Below, piece after piece: positions 18,023 to 27,073 of a stretch of 64,000 bases of DNA. The stretch's first letter is position 1. The number at the start of each line of letters is the position of its first letter. A model generated the notes under the pieces. It made no database searches, was not told the origin of the DNA, and saw only the letters and a program-made list of their open reading frames with translations. The translations under genes and the position numbers were made by a program. The DNA comes from Acidomonas methanolica. Its GTDB lineage: Bacteria; Pseudomonadota; Alphaproteobacteria; Acetobacterales; Acetobacteraceae. The stretch covers positions 186,001 to 250,000 of the forward strand of contig NZ_SLZN01000002.1 of assembly GCF_004346035.1 (NCBI RefSeq). The letters run 5' to 3'.

Positions 18023-19162
18023 ATGAAGAACGACCTCTCCGCCCCAGACTCCCTCGATCCCGCCCGCGTCGAACTCTCGAATATCTTCCGTCTGCTCCGC
18101 TTCGCGCTGATCGCGACACTCGTCATGATCGCGATCTGGCTGATCGGCGACGTGCTGACGGTCGTCTTCGCCGCCACCCTCATGGCCGTGGTGCTCCACG
18201 GTTTCGCGCGTATCGTGCGTCGCCGTCTCCCTTTCCTGCCTTATCAGGCGGCGGTCACGCTCGTCGCGCTGGCGGTCCTTCTGGGCGTGATTCTGCTGTT
18301 CTATTTCAGCGGCCCGCAGATCACGGACCAATTCGTGAAGCTGAAAGAAGCCATGATCGCCCAGTTCGGCGACCTCAAGACCCGGCTCTCCGCCTCCACA
18401 TGGGGGGACATGGCGCTCAATTACCTGCCGCAGAGTCTCGGCGGTCACGAATCCGGAACGAACGGCCTGGGGATCGGCGTCGGCTTCGCCAATTCGGTGA
18501 CGGGCATTCTGAGTTCGGCGCTCGGCGTGCTGGGCACCATCGTGGTCATCCTGATCGCGGGGCTGTATTTCGCCCTGACGCCGGCCCTGTATGTCGACGG
18601 CACAGTGCGCCTCATTCCGCCCGCGCATCGCCCGAAGATCCGGGAACTCGTGCTGGTCGCCGGCGATACGCTGTGGTCCTGGACCATGGGACAGGCGCTC
18701 GACATGCTCGTCGTGGGCACGGCCTCCGGCATCGGGTTGGCGCTGATCGGCGTGCCGCTCTCGCTCGCGCTCGGCGTGGTCGCGGGGCTGTGCAACTTCA
18801 TCCCCTATATCGGCGCGATCATGGGCGCCGTTCCCGCCATCCTGATCGCCTTCTCCCTCGGCGGCAAGGCGGCCCTAACGGTGACGGCGCTCTATTGCGT
18901 GATCCAGTTCCTCGAAGGCAATGTGCTGGCGCCCTTCATCCAGCGCCATGCCGTCCATATGCCGCCCGCCCTGGCCATCCTGTCCCAGACCGTCTTCGGC
19001 TCCATTCTGGGCATGCCGGGGCTGATCCTCGCCTCCCCCCTCACCGCCGCGCTTCTCGCCATCGGCGACAGGGCGACCCCGCCCTTGGAGGACGAAATGC
19101 GCGTCAACAACCCTGCCGGAGAAGACTCCGCCCGCCAGGGCCGTTCGAACGGTCCCGCCTGA
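18023..19162 (+). CDS. AI-2E/PerM family membrane transporter
   Basis: The 379-residue protein has about seven to eight hydrophobic segments and the C-terminal core of the PerM/AI-2E family, including GVPLSLALGVVAGLCNFIPY and a QFLEGNVLAPFIQ segment. Family members have been linked to AI-2 export, Na+/H+ exchange or small-molecule efflux, so the substrate cannot be assigned. I chose ATG 18023 because the protein then starts directly before the first membrane segment region; the frame is open further upstream without a ribosome-binding site. It may be co-transcribed with the ABC-F gene. Confidence 0.85.
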   Translation: MKNDLSAPDSLDPARVELSNIFRLLRFALIATLVMIAIWLIGDVLTVVFAATLMAVVLHGFARIVRRRLPFLPYQAAVTLVALAVLLGVILLFYFSGPQITDQFVKLKEAMIAQFGDLKTRLSASTWGDMALNYLPQSLGGHESGTNGLGIGVGFANSVTGILSSALGVLGTIVVILIAGLYFALTPALYVDGTVRLIPPAHRPKIRELVLVAGDTLWSWTMGQALDMLVVGTASGIGLALIGVPLSLALGVVAGLCNFIPYIGAIMGAVPAILIAFSLGGKAALTVTALYCVIQFLEGNVLAPFIQRHAVHMPPALAILSQTVFGSILGMPGLILASPLTAALLAIGDRATPPLEDEMRVNNPAGEDSARQGRSNGPA

Positions 19163-19257
19163 ACAGACTCCGCTCCGGGACAATTTTCCGCTTGCTCCTG
19201 CCATAGTGTCAGGACCGCATAAAGGAGCCGGGTCCAACGGAAGGAGGAAACGGTGGG

Positions 19258-20049
19258 ATGAACCGGCTGATGGCCATCGGCGAAATGGCGCGCGCCTACG
19301 GAATTTCCGTCCGCAGCCTGCGCCATATCGAGGCCTGCGGGCTGATCACGCCGTCCCGCAGCGAAGCAGGGCGCCGCTACTACGGCCATAAGGACGTCAC
19401 ACGTCTCGGCCGCATCCTCCTGCTTCGCCGCGCGGGCTTCACGCTCCGCCAGATCGCGGCCATGACCGCCTCCCTTCCGCCGGACCCGCTGGCGCTGCTC
19501 GATGCGCAGATCGCCCTTCTCGAAGCACAGCAGGCGCGCCTTGCCACGACTCTTGGCGAAGTCAGGTCAGCGCGCCGCCTGGCCGGGAAAGGGCACGATC
19601 TGGACCTCGACAGCCTGTGTCATCTGATCAGGGAAGGACAGAGTTTCATGGAACGGAAGGTCATGCAGCCGGTGCTCGACCGGTATTTCACGCCCGAAGA
19701 CCAGCAGCGATGGAAAGAGGCGGGCGACATGCTTTTTCCGCCCGACGCGCAAACGGATTACGCCGCCCGGTGGCGTGATCTGATCGCTCGCGTCGAAGCC
19801 GCCCTCGCCCGTGGCGTCTCCCCGGACGAGGCGGAAGGACAGAATCTTTGCCGCGAATGGCTCCAACTGCTGGAGGTTCTGGAAAAAATCATGGGAAGCG
19901 AGACGGTGGCCAAGACCGGCCGCATGTATGCCGAGATGGAGCACTGGCAGACCCCGGAACGCCGCGCACCGTTCAGCCCGGCCGTGCGCGACTTCATCGC
20001 GGCGGCCGCGCGGGCGGGACGGGACGGTCAGGGGGGCGCGGAACGCTGA
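19258..20049 (+). CDS. MerR-family transcriptional regulator
   Basis: The 263-residue protein has a MerR winged helix at residues 5-75 (MAIGEMARAYGISVRSLRHI, then GLITPSRSEAGRRYYGHKDV), a coiled coil of Gln and Leu residues up to about 105, and a long C-terminal domain. The C-terminal half, with FMERKVMQPVLDRYFTPEDQQ, resembles the TipAS-like ligand-binding domains of drug-sensing MerR proteins; I cannot name the ligand. A strong GGAGG precedes the ATG. No divergently placed target gene is next to it. Its last 22 bases overlap the end of the convergent small membrane-protein gene. Confidence 0.88.
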   Translation: MNRLMAIGEMARAYGISVRSLRHIEACGLITPSRSEAGRRYYGHKDVTRLGRILLLRRAGFTLRQIAAMTASLPPDPLALLDAQIALLEAQQARLATTLGEVRSARRLAGKGHDLDLDSLCHLIREGQSFMERKVMQPVLDRYFTPEDQQRWKEAGDMLFPPDAQTDYAARWRDLIARVEAALARGVSPDEAEGQNLCREWLQLLEVLEKIMGSETVAKTGRMYAEMEHWQTPERRAPFSPAVRDFIAAAARAGRDGQGGAER

Positions 20050-20489
20050 TAGGTTCCCTGCTCCGCGATCTGCCGGAGCGGCGCGAACACGCTGCTTTTG
20101 AAATCATGGACGCGGAAGGGGGCGTCGGGTCCGGCCTGGACGATCACCGTATTGTCCCAGTCCGCCCCGCTCAGCCCCGTAAACAGGATCAGGCGGTAGC
20201 TCGCGCCCTGATCGGTCACGACGGAAACGACCGCGTCGCCGCTGGACGGCGCCGTCTTCGCCAAGGGCCCCCAGCCGCGCCGGTGGGTCTCGATCCACTG
20301 ATTGAGACTGGCCAGTTCCCCCGGGTTCAGTGCGCGCTCCTGCCGGGCCGCGCCCACCGAGACGACGGCGCTCTTCGCATGCCCGAGGTTTAGCGGCTTG
20401 AAGGCAGGCAGGGCATAGGACCAGATCACCGCCACCGTGCCGAGCACCAGCGTCAGGAAACAGATGACGAGCAGCGTCTCCTTTCTCAC
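20028..20489 (-). CDS. Small membrane-anchored protein of the polysaccharide operon, function unknown
   Basis: I do not recognise this 153-residue protein. It has one N-terminal hydrophobic helix (about residues 6-28, LLVICFLTLVLGTVAVIW) and a soluble domain of about 120 residues expected in the periplasm. That domain contains LNQWIETHRRGWGPLAKTAP and GASYRLILFTG. Its start overlaps the stop of the aminotransferase gene (ATGA), which supports it as a real, translated member of the capD-degT operon. Its 3' end overlaps the convergent MerR gene by 22 bp. Confidence 0.65.
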   Translation of the reverse strand: MRKETLLVICFLTLVLGTVAVIWSYALPAFKPLNLGHAKSAVVSVGAARQERALNPGELASLNQWIETHRRGWGPLAKTAPSSGDAVVSVVTDQGASYRLILFTGLSGADWDNTVIVQAGPDAPFRVHDFKSSVFAPLRQIAEQGTYQRSAPP

Positions 20490-21655
20490 GCGACGGCTCC
20501 TTCCACTTCACGCTGCTCGCGCCAGCTTCGTACCGCCGCGATCACGCGCGCCACCTCGGCATCGGTCAGTTCCGGATGGATCGGCAAGGCGAGAATCCGC
20601 TCGCCGAGCGCTTCGGCGACCGGCAACGACACGGAGTCATCGTGATGCTCCCGATAGGCCGGCTGCCAGTGCAGCGGCTTGGGGTAATAGATCGCCGTCG
20701 GCACGCCGCTTTCCCGCAACGCCGCCTGAAGCGAGTCCCGTTCCGCCGCGTCCTTCAGCAGGACCGCATACACGGCCCAGGCGCTTTCCGAATCCGCGAC
20801 GCGCGCCGGAACGCCGAGAAGATTGCCCAGATCCGCATCATAGGCGCGGGCGATTTCCTCCCGCCGTCGCAGTTCGTCCCCGAACCCGCCGAGCTTCGCC
20901 AGCAGCACGGCGGCCTGAAGCGTGTCCAGACGCCCGTTCAAGCCGATGCGCAGCACCTCGTAGCGCATCTTCCCCTCGCCATGGGTCCGCAGGGAGCGGT
21001 AGAGCGCCGCGCGTTCCGGGTCATCCGTCAGGATCGCGCCGCCGTCGCCATACCCTCCCAGCGGCTTCGACGGAAAGAAGGACAGCGTGGTGGCGACGGC
21101 TTCCCGCCCCAGCTTGCGTCCATGATACGCCCCGCCGAAGGACTGGGCGCAGTCATCGATCAGGACCAGCCCCTCGTTCTCGGAAATCTCCCGCAGGACA
21201 TCCCACGGCGCGGGCTGGCCGAAAAGATCGACCCCGATCACGGCGCGTGGTTCCAGCTCGCCGGCGGAGCGAACGGCGGCAATCCGCGCGCGCAGGCTGT
21301 CAGGCGCGATCTGGAAGGTCGCCGGATCGACATCGACGAAAACCGGCGTCGCGCCCAGGAGGAGCACCACCTCGGCCGTCGCCGTATAGGTGAAGGCGGG
21401 AAGAAACACCGCATCTCCCGGCCCGATTTCCTCGCCCATCAGCACCATGAGCAGCGCATCCGTGCCCGACGAGACGCCGACCGCCTCCGCCGCGCCGCAA
21501 TAGGCGGCCAGGCGCTGCTCCAGCTCCTCGACCTCCGGCCCCATCACGAAGCGGCAATGACGCAACACCGTGTCCAGCCGCGCGCGAATCGCCGGTCCCA
21601 GCCGCTCCTGCTGGCGGGCGAGATCGAGAAAGGCGATAGGGGCGTTATCCGTCAT
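20486..21655 (-). CDS. DegT/DnrJ/EryC1/StrS-family sugar aminotransferase
   Basis: The 389-residue PLP enzyme has the family's GVSSGTDALLMVL cofactor-phosphate block, PAFTYTATAEVVLLLGATPV, and SFFPSKPLGGYGDGG with the Schiff-base lysine at K197. Such enzymes transfer an amino group to a keto-sugar bound to a nucleotide. The upstream, overlapping gene encodes a CapD/WbpM/PglF-type 4,6-dehydratase. The likely reaction is therefore amination of a UDP-4-keto-6-deoxy-hexosamine or a related 3-keto-sugar for a surface polysaccharide; this is inference from context. ATGA overlaps join it to both neighbours. Confidence 0.92.
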   Translation of the reverse strand: MTDNAPIAFLDLARQQERLGPAIRARLDTVLRHCRFVMGPEVEELEQRLAAYCGAAEAVGVSSGTDALLMVLMGEEIGPGDAVFLPAFTYTATAEVVLLLGATPVFVDVDPATFQIAPDSLRARIAAVRSAGELEPRAVIGVDLFGQPAPWDVLREISENEGLVLIDDCAQSFGGAYHGRKLGREAVATTLSFFPSKPLGGYGDGGAILTDDPERAALYRSLRTHGEGKMRYEVLRIGLNGRLDTLQAAVLLAKLGGFGDELRRREEIARAYDADLGNLLGVPARVADSESAWAVYAVLLKDAAERDSLQAALRESGVPTAIYYPKPLHWQPAYREHHDDSVSLPVAEALGERILALPIHPELTDAEVARVIAAVRSWREQREVEGAVA

Positions 21656-23712
21656 GACGCGGAATCCTTTTCTGTTCCGGGCTCATCAATACCCTGCCCG
21701 CCCTGCCGGACAAGGGGGCCGGGCGAAGAGGCCGGCCACGAAGACGGCCGCGCAGGCTCGGCGCGATCCGGCTCGCCCGTCGGGTTATGTGCGAATTCCG
21801 GCACCAGATCGCGCACGATCTCCAGCACGCGCGACGCATCCCCCGCCAGCGCCGCCCGCTCCATGGCGTCCAGCGCAGCGGCGACGATCACCGGATCGAC
21901 GCTGCGCGGCGTCGCGATCTTCAACCCCGGCGCGTCGGTCGGCACCGGCGCCTCCCGTCCGTGGAACAACTCCTCGAACAGCTTCTCGCCCGGACGCAGA
22001 CCGGTGAAACGAATGGCGACATCCTCGTCGAGCCGCAATCCCGCGAGCCGGATCATCTGCCGCGCGAGATCGAGAATGCGTACCGGCTCCCCCATGTCGA
22101 GCACGAAGATGCCGCCTTCGCGCAGGCGCAGATCGGTCTCTCCCGCGCCGTCATTCGCCATGCCGCGGACGCTGGCCTGAAGCACCAGCCCCACCGCTTC
22201 CGGAACGGTCATGAAATAGCGCGTCATCTCCGGATGGGTGACGGTCAGCGGACCGCCCTGCGCGAGCTGCCGCTGGAAGAGCGGCACCACCGACCCCGTC
22301 GACCCCAGCACATTGCCGAACCGGACCGTCACGCAACGCATGCCGCGCCCCTCGCGGCGGCTCTCCTTGTCCAGCGCCTGACACCATATCTCCGCGCAGC
22401 GCTTGCTCGCGCCCATCAGGCTGGACGGATTCACCGCCTTGTCGGTCGAGATCAGGACCATGGCCCGCGCGCCGTGCCGCGCCGACGCGTCGGCCATGAC
22501 ACGCGTGCCGACGGCGTTGGTCAGCACCCCCTCGCAGGGATTGGCCTCGACGATCGGCACATGCTTGAGGGCCGCGGCATGGAAGACCAGCTCCGGACGA
22601 TACATCGCGCAGATCGCATCCACCCGCGCCGCCTCGCGCACATCGGCCACCAGCGCGCGGCGCGGCACCTCGGGCGCGCGCTCGGAGAGTTCGAGATCGA
22701 TCTGCCAGAGCGCATATTCGCTATGGTCGAGCAGCAGGATCAGCGAGGGGCCCAGCGAGGCGATCTGCCGCACCAGTTCGGAGCCGATCGTCCCCCCGGC
22801 TCCGGTCACGAGCACCACGCGCCCGCCGATCATTCTGGCCATGCCGTCAAGATCGAGCGGCCATTGGGGGCGATTGAGCAGATCCTCCAGCGCCATGGGA
22901 CGCAGTTCCACCCGCGCCGCGGGTTGCAGGCTGGTGAGCGACGGCGCGCGCTTGACCGCGACACCGTGAGCATGCGCCCGCTCCAGAACGCGCGACACGA
23001 TCGTGCCCCGCATGTGCGGATCGGTGAAGACGATCTCGTGAACCGCCTGACCCTGCGCGTCGAGCCGCGCCAGCACCGCGTCGCACTCTTCGGGCGTGCC
23101 GAGGATCGGCACGTTCTGGATACGCCGCCCCACCTGCCCGGCCGCGCCCGTCAGCAGGCCGAGCGGCTGGTACCGTCCGCCGCCATCCGCCTCGACCGCG
23201 CGCATGAAGAGATCGGCCGTCTGGTCGGACCCGATGAGCAGCACCCGCCGTCGCTCGCCCGCCGCCTGCTGCCGCAGGCGCGCGCCGAGACGGGTCGCCA
23301 TCCGGACTCCGCCCAGCCCGACCAGCAGGACGAGCGCGAGGATGGCGGGGAAGGTCGGGGACGGCATCGGATATCCCGTCACCAGCAATCCCAGCGAGAA
23401 GAGAATCGCGCTGGCCACCGAGGCGCAGCCGATGCCGATGAGGTCCGCCACGCCGGAGAAGCGCCAGTATTGCTGCGGCATCCGGAACGGCAGACCGCTG
23501 ATGAGCAGGGTGATCGCCCCGCCTGCCACGAACCAGAGCGGATGCAGCAGACCGCCATAGGGATCGGCCAGAAACCGCGCCAACGGGGCCGCCGCGCCGG
23601 AAATGAGACCGTCCAGCACGATGTTGAGTACGATCCGGCGGCCCGCGCGCCGATGGGAGACCGCGACGGGAGGGGAAGCAGGCGGGGGCTGTTGCGAAGC
23701 GTTCACGCGCAT
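21652..23712 (-). CDS. Membrane-bound nucleotide-sugar 4,6-dehydratase, CapD/WbpM/PglF type
   Basis: The 686-residue protein has four N-terminal membrane segments (about residues 25-145), a first Rossmann-like region, and a C-terminal short-chain dehydrogenase domain starting at VTGAGGTIGSELV (G304-G310). The active-site region ISTDKAVNPSSLMGASKR and the later GEKLFEEL block are typical of CapD-type UDP-GlcNAc C6-dehydratases. These make UDP-4-keto-6-deoxy sugars for capsule, O-antigen or glycan linkers at the inner membrane. I chose ATG 23712, which starts just before the first membrane segment. The downstream aminotransferase overlaps by 4 bp, forming a sugar-amination module. Confidence 0.92.
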   Translation of the reverse strand: MRVNASQQPPPASPPVAVSHRRAGRRIVLNIVLDGLISGAAAPLARFLADPYGGLLHPLWFVAGGAITLLISGLPFRMPQQYWRFSGVADLIGIGCASVASAILFSLGLLVTGYPMPSPTFPAILALVLLVGLGGVRMATRLGARLRQQAAGERRRVLLIGSDQTADLFMRAVEADGGGRYQPLGLLTGAAGQVGRRIQNVPILGTPEECDAVLARLDAQGQAVHEIVFTDPHMRGTIVSRVLERAHAHGVAVKRAPSLTSLQPAARVELRPMALEDLLNRPQWPLDLDGMARMIGGRVVLVTGAGGTIGSELVRQIASLGPSLILLLDHSEYALWQIDLELSERAPEVPRRALVADVREAARVDAICAMYRPELVFHAAALKHVPIVEANPCEGVLTNAVGTRVMADASARHGARAMVLISTDKAVNPSSLMGASKRCAEIWCQALDKESRREGRGMRCVTVRFGNVLGSTGSVVPLFQRQLAQGGPLTVTHPEMTRYFMTVPEAVGLVLQASVRGMANDGAGETDLRLREGGIFVLDMGEPVRILDLARQMIRLAGLRLDEDVAIRFTGLRPGEKLFEELFHGREAPVPTDAPGLKIATPRSVDPVIVAAALDAMERAALAGDASRVLEIVRDLVPEFAHNPTGEPDRAEPARPSSWPASSPGPLVRQGGQGIDEPGTEKDSAS

Positions 23713-23829
23713 CTTATAGCCGCGAAAGCGCCCTCTCACACAATCCTGCCCTTGGCCCGCCACTCGGCCCGCTCCATGCTTCATCCCACGGGGCGCCCTT
23801 CGTAACGCTTGACTCTGGAGACCCGCCGC

Positions 23830-24840
23830 ATGCTCTGGCCGATCTTCTCGCTTGTGGCGACGACGCTGATCAGCGCTTTTCTCGTGCGGGTGATGATGCA
23901 GATGCGCGTCATGGACGTGCCCGGTCATCGCAGCTCGCATACCCGGCCCGTCCCCAAAGGCGGCGGTGTCGGCATCGTCGGCGGGTTCCTCTTCGGCGTT
24001 CCCGCCCTCACCCTCGCCGTCGGGCTGCCTTTTCCCACCATGCAGACGCTGTGTCTGATGCTCGGCATGCTGTTGCTGGCGGCTTTCTCCTGGGCCGACG
24101 ACATCCATCCTTTTCCGCCCAGCACGAAGCTGGTCATCCAGATCGTCGCCGCCGTCATCATATTGGCCGGGGCCGGGTGGATCGACACGCGTTCCACGCA
24201 AGGGATCACCGCGCTGCTGGGCCTCGGGCTGAGCCTGGGTCTGGGGCTGGGCTGGATGATCTTCGTCACCAACGCCCTGAATTTCATCGACGGGATCAAC
24301 GGCCTTTCGTCAGGTACCATGGCGCTCACAGCGCTCGCCCTGAACATGGCGCTGACGGCTTCGGACAGCGCGGCCGCCGGGCTCGCCCCCATGGTGCTCG
24401 CCGCCAGCCTGCTCGGCTTTATCCCGTTCAATTATCCGCGCGCGAGCATTTTCATGGGGGATGTCGGCAGTCAGGCGGCGGGCCTCGCCCTCGCCTGGTT
24501 CAGCCTGGATTCCTTCGCGCGCCTGCCCGTGCCGTTGCTGGCGCCGCTGATGCTCTCCGCCGTGCTGTTCGACGTGGCCTTTACCCTCGGCCGGCGCGGG
24601 CTCGCGGGGCAGAAGCTGACCGAGGCGCATCGCGGGCATCTCTACCAACTCGCCATCCGTTCGGGCTGGCCCGCCTGGAGCGTCACGCTCCTCTATTGGG
24701 GGCTCGCCGTCTGGGGCGGCATTGTCGCCGCCCTCGCCGCGAGCTGGACGACCGAGGTGCTTTGCGTTCTGCCGCCGCTGATCGCATGGAGCGTCGTGGT
24801 CATCCGCCGCGCCCGGCGGCTCGTCCCCACGCCCTGGTGA
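23830..24840 (+). CDS. Polyprenyl-phosphate sugar-1-phosphate transferase (WecA/GT4 type)
   Basis: The 336-residue protein has about ten membrane helices and the polar motifs of the MraY/WecA family: SWADDIHP, NALNFIDGINGLSSG, FMGDVGSQ and HRGHLYQ. It should transfer a sugar-1-phosphate from a UDP-sugar to undecaprenyl phosphate, starting a polysaccharide repeat unit at the inner membrane. I chose ATG 23830 because GGAG lies 9 bases upstream; the frame could also start at TTG 23809. It is divergent from the capD-type operon across 117 bp, so both probably serve the same glycan. No flippase or polymerase is in the window. Confidence 0.9.
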   Translation: MLWPIFSLVATTLISAFLVRVMMQMRVMDVPGHRSSHTRPVPKGGGVGIVGGFLFGVPALTLAVGLPFPTMQTLCLMLGMLLLAAFSWADDIHPFPPSTKLVIQIVAAVIILAGAGWIDTRSTQGITALLGLGLSLGLGLGWMIFVTNALNFIDGINGLSSGTMALTALALNMALTASDSAAAGLAPMVLAASLLGFIPFNYPRASIFMGDVGSQAAGLALAWFSLDSFARLPVPLLAPLMLSAVLFDVAFTLGRRGLAGQKLTEAHRGHLYQLAIRSGWPAWSVTLLYWGLAVWGGIVAALAASWTTEVLCVLPPLIAWSVVVIRRARRLVPTPW

Positions 24841-24855
24841 CGATTTCCGCGCAAC

Positions 24856-24882
24856 AAAAACGCCGCCCTGAAAGGCGGCGTT
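24856..24882 (-). terminator. Rho-independent terminator of the marR-like gene
   Basis: The 9-bp stem AACGCCGCC/GGCGGCGTT has a 6-base loop and, on the minus strand, runs into TTTTTG. It lies 37 bp after the stop of the MarR gene. It could also slow transcripts from the opposite gene, but the plus strand has no T-run. Confidence 0.8.
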
Positions 24883-24918
24883 CCTGTCGTGCCGGATGAC
24901 GGCCGGATAGCGGAATGC

Positions 24919-25344
24919 TCAGCCCGCCGCGCGACGCGCGGAGAGACGGGCAACCGGCGCCGGGGCGGCCTTGACCGCGGGCGCCGTCTTCGTCGCCTTC
25001 GCGGTCTTGACGCCGCCGGCCTCGTTCATGACCGAGCGCACCTCGCGCAGATAGGCCGAGCCCTTCAGCGTGCGCTGCACGAGCACCGAGCGCCGATCCA
25101 GCGGATCGACCTTGCGGCGGGCGAGGTCGAGTTCGCCGAGACGGTCGAGCGCGCGGGTGATCGCCGGCTTGGAGACGTTCAGCTCGGCCGCCAGACCACG
25201 GACGGTGTGCGCGCCCTCCTGGAGGTAGCAGGTGAGAAACACGCCGAGCTGGCGGGCGGAAAGATCGGGACCATCCTTGCGGACCATCGAGACGATGGTA
25301 TCCCGGAGGAGGGTCAGCATCTGGTCGTTATGAGCCTGTGCCAT
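24919..25344 (-). CDS. MarR-family regulator with an Ala/Lys/Pro-rich tail
   Basis: The 141-residue protein has a MarR winged helix-turn-helix over about residues 28-105, with RGLAAELNVSKPAITRALDR as the recognition region and DPLDRRSVLVQRT as the wing. MarR proteins are dimeric repressors that release DNA when a small molecule binds or a cysteine is oxidised; the one cysteine visible is C39. Residues 111-141 form an added basic tail of Ala, Lys, Pro, Val and Arg (for example KTAKATKTAPAVKAAP), like histone-H1-type tails, absent from most MarR proteins. The gene stands alone with its own terminator, so the target is not clear from context. Confidence 0.88.
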   Translation of the reverse strand: MAQAHNDQMLTLLRDTIVSMVRKDGPDLSARQLGVFLTCYLQEGAHTVRGLAAELNVSKPAITRALDRLGELDLARRKVDPLDRRSVLVQRTLKGSAYLREVRSVMNEAGGVKTAKATKTAPAVKAAPAPVARLSARRAAG

Positions 25345-25417
25345 GACTGAATTCCTTTTTCATGCGGCGCCGTATCATGCGCCAAGAGTTCCGAACCTTG
25401 CCCGAAGCTCCCGCCTG

Positions 25418-25444
25418 CGATCAGGCGCCCCCGGGGTTTGTCAA
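25418..25444 (-). promoter_or_regulatory. Possible promoter of the marR-like gene
   Basis: On the minus strand TTGACA (complement of 25439-25444) is followed after 17 bases by ATCGCA, a poor -10 box. The site lies 74 bp or more upstream of the MarR start. A short CCTGAC/GTCAGG hairpin at 25501-25518 lies further upstream. Weak support only. Confidence 0.25.
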
Positions 25445-25615
25445 TTGCGTGCGCCTCTGCCACCAAACGTATCGTCAGCGCAAGTATTTCCGCTTCCGAA
25501 CCTGACCGGAGAGTCAGGCTCTTTGAAACGATCCACGTTCATATAGGTTCGATGTGGCAATTGGTTCATTCCACCGGCATAAATATTTTTTGAGATTCTT
25601 CGCGAACTCGGCATC

Positions 25616-27016
25616 TCAATTCATAGTAATGCGCCGTATCGCCTCCGAAATCGCCCTCAGGCCAAGCGTCTCACCCCCTGCAGGACGCCCCGGCGCCGCC
25701 GTATCGTTCCAGGCATAAGTATCTAAATGTGCCCATTTTACTGAGGATTTCACGAATCGCCTCAGAAAGAGCGCCGCGGTGATCGCTCCGGCCATCGGCT
25801 TGTCGCTCACATTACCCAGATCGGCTGTCTTGCGATCGAGCCATGCGTCGTAAGCATCCCAGAGCGGCAACCGCCACAGATCGTCGCGCGTGTCATATCC
25901 TGCGCGCAGCAGGGTTTCGCAAAACGCATCATCCGTCCCGAACACCGCCGGAAGATCGGGGCCGAGCGCGACACGCGCCGCGCCGGTGAGAGTCGCCGCA
26001 TCCAGCAGCAAATCGGGCTCGGCCTCGCATGCCTCGGTCAGCAGGTCGCACAATACCAGCCGCCCTTCCGCGTCGGTATTCCCCACCTCGACCGTCAGCC
26101 CGGCCCGCGTGCGCAGAATATCGCCCGGGCGCATGGCATGGCCGGAAACGCTGTTTTCGACGCAGCCCAGACGCAGTTCGAGGCGGATCGGCAGATCGCG
26201 CCAGATCGCCACCAGCGCCACGGCCAGCATCAGCGCCGCGCCGCCCATGTCCTTCTTCATCCGCAGCATCGCCGAAGAGGGCTTGATGTCATATCCGCCC
26301 GTGTCGAAGCACACGCCCTTGCCGACCAGCGACACGAGCGGCGCATCCGGCCCGGCCCGCGACCCGGACCAGCGGGCGACGACGACGCGCGGATGACGGT
26401 CCGACCCCGCGCCGACCGCGGCCAGACAGGGATAGGCGCCCTCCAGCATCGCCCCGCCGATCACCTCCACAGAAGCGCCGGCGGCGATCAACTCCGCCCG
26501 CGCCTGCTCCGCCAGTTCCACCGGCCCCAACTGATTGGCGGGAAGATTGACCAGATCGCGCCCGAGCCAGCAGGCACGCGCGAGCATCAGGGCGTCCTCG
26601 ACACCCTGTGGCGTCACCACGCGCGCGCCCTCCTTCGCCGCACCCGGCCCGAAGCGATAGGCGCCGAGACAGACTCCCAGCACCGCGTCTTCCGCGAGGG
26701 CGGCCCCTTCCGCCTCCATCGCCGAGAAATCCAGACGCCAGAAGCCTTTGGGCAGGATGCCGGGCAGACACGCGAAACGATACGGATCGCGCCGCCTCTC
26801 CGCCGCGTCGATCACCAGCACGGCGGACGCGACTCCGTCGCCGCCCGGCAGGAGCGCGCATTCTCCCGAACGTCCTGCGAATCCCGTCTCCCGCAGATAT
26901 CCCGCCATCGGCCCGATCGCCGCCGCCCAGTCCGCCGTGTCCGGAAGCACCCGGACCACCCGCGCCGCTTCCGGGACGACATCCTGCGCCAGACAGAATT
27001 CCAAAGGGTCACGCAT
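25616..27016 (-). CDS. M17 leucyl-aminopeptidase-family protein
   Basis: The 466-residue protein has the M17 catalytic C-terminal domain: GKGVCFDTGG with metal ligands K233 and D238, MKKDMGGAA, and NTDAEGRL (N313-R319) with the second metal site. The N-terminal 150 residues are the divergent regulatory domain. It is a dimetal, cytoplasmic aminopeptidase that releases N-terminal residues; the Cys in GKGVCFDTGG replaces the usual Thr. I chose ATG 27016 because GGGAG lies 8 bases upstream; ATG 27031 has none. It is divergent from the helicase gene with only about 57 bp between the starts. Confidence 0.9.
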   Translation of the reverse strand: MRDPLEFCLAQDVVPEAARVVRVLPDTADWAAAIGPMAGYLRETGFAGRSGECALLPGGDGVASAVLVIDAAERRRDPYRFACLPGILPKGFWRLDFSAMEAEGAALAEDAVLGVCLGAYRFGPGAAKEGARVVTPQGVEDALMLARACWLGRDLVNLPANQLGPVELAEQARAELIAAGASVEVIGGAMLEGAYPCLAAVGAGSDRHPRVVVARWSGSRAGPDAPLVSLVGKGVCFDTGGYDIKPSSAMLRMKKDMGGAALMLAVALVAIWRDLPIRLELRLGCVENSVSGHAMRPGDILRTRAGLTVEVGNTDAEGRLVLCDLLTEACEAEPDLLLDAATLTGAARVALGPDLPAVFGTDDAFCETLLRAGYDTRDDLWRLPLWDAYDAWLDRKTADLGNVSDKPMAGAITAALFLRRFVKSSVKWAHLDTYAWNDTAAPGRPAGGETLGLRAISEAIRRITMN

Positions 27017-27073
27017 CGGTCCAACTCCCATCAGTCTCACTTCGGGAACACGGTGCTTGCATTCCCGGGCCCC

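Noticed and set aside
19163-19257. A MerR-type operator before the MerR gene
   Set aside because: TTGCTC is present, but no dyad with the long spacer typical of MerR promoters could be drawn with confidence.
21787-23805. A 672-codon open frame opposite the capD-type gene
   Set aside because: Composition-driven shadow; rich in His, Arg and Gln without structure, and the minus-strand dehydratase is clear.
25501-25518. CCTGAC/GTCAGG hairpin between the marR-like and aminopeptidase genes
   Set aside because: The stem is only 6 bp and no T-run follows on either strand, so I do not call a terminator.
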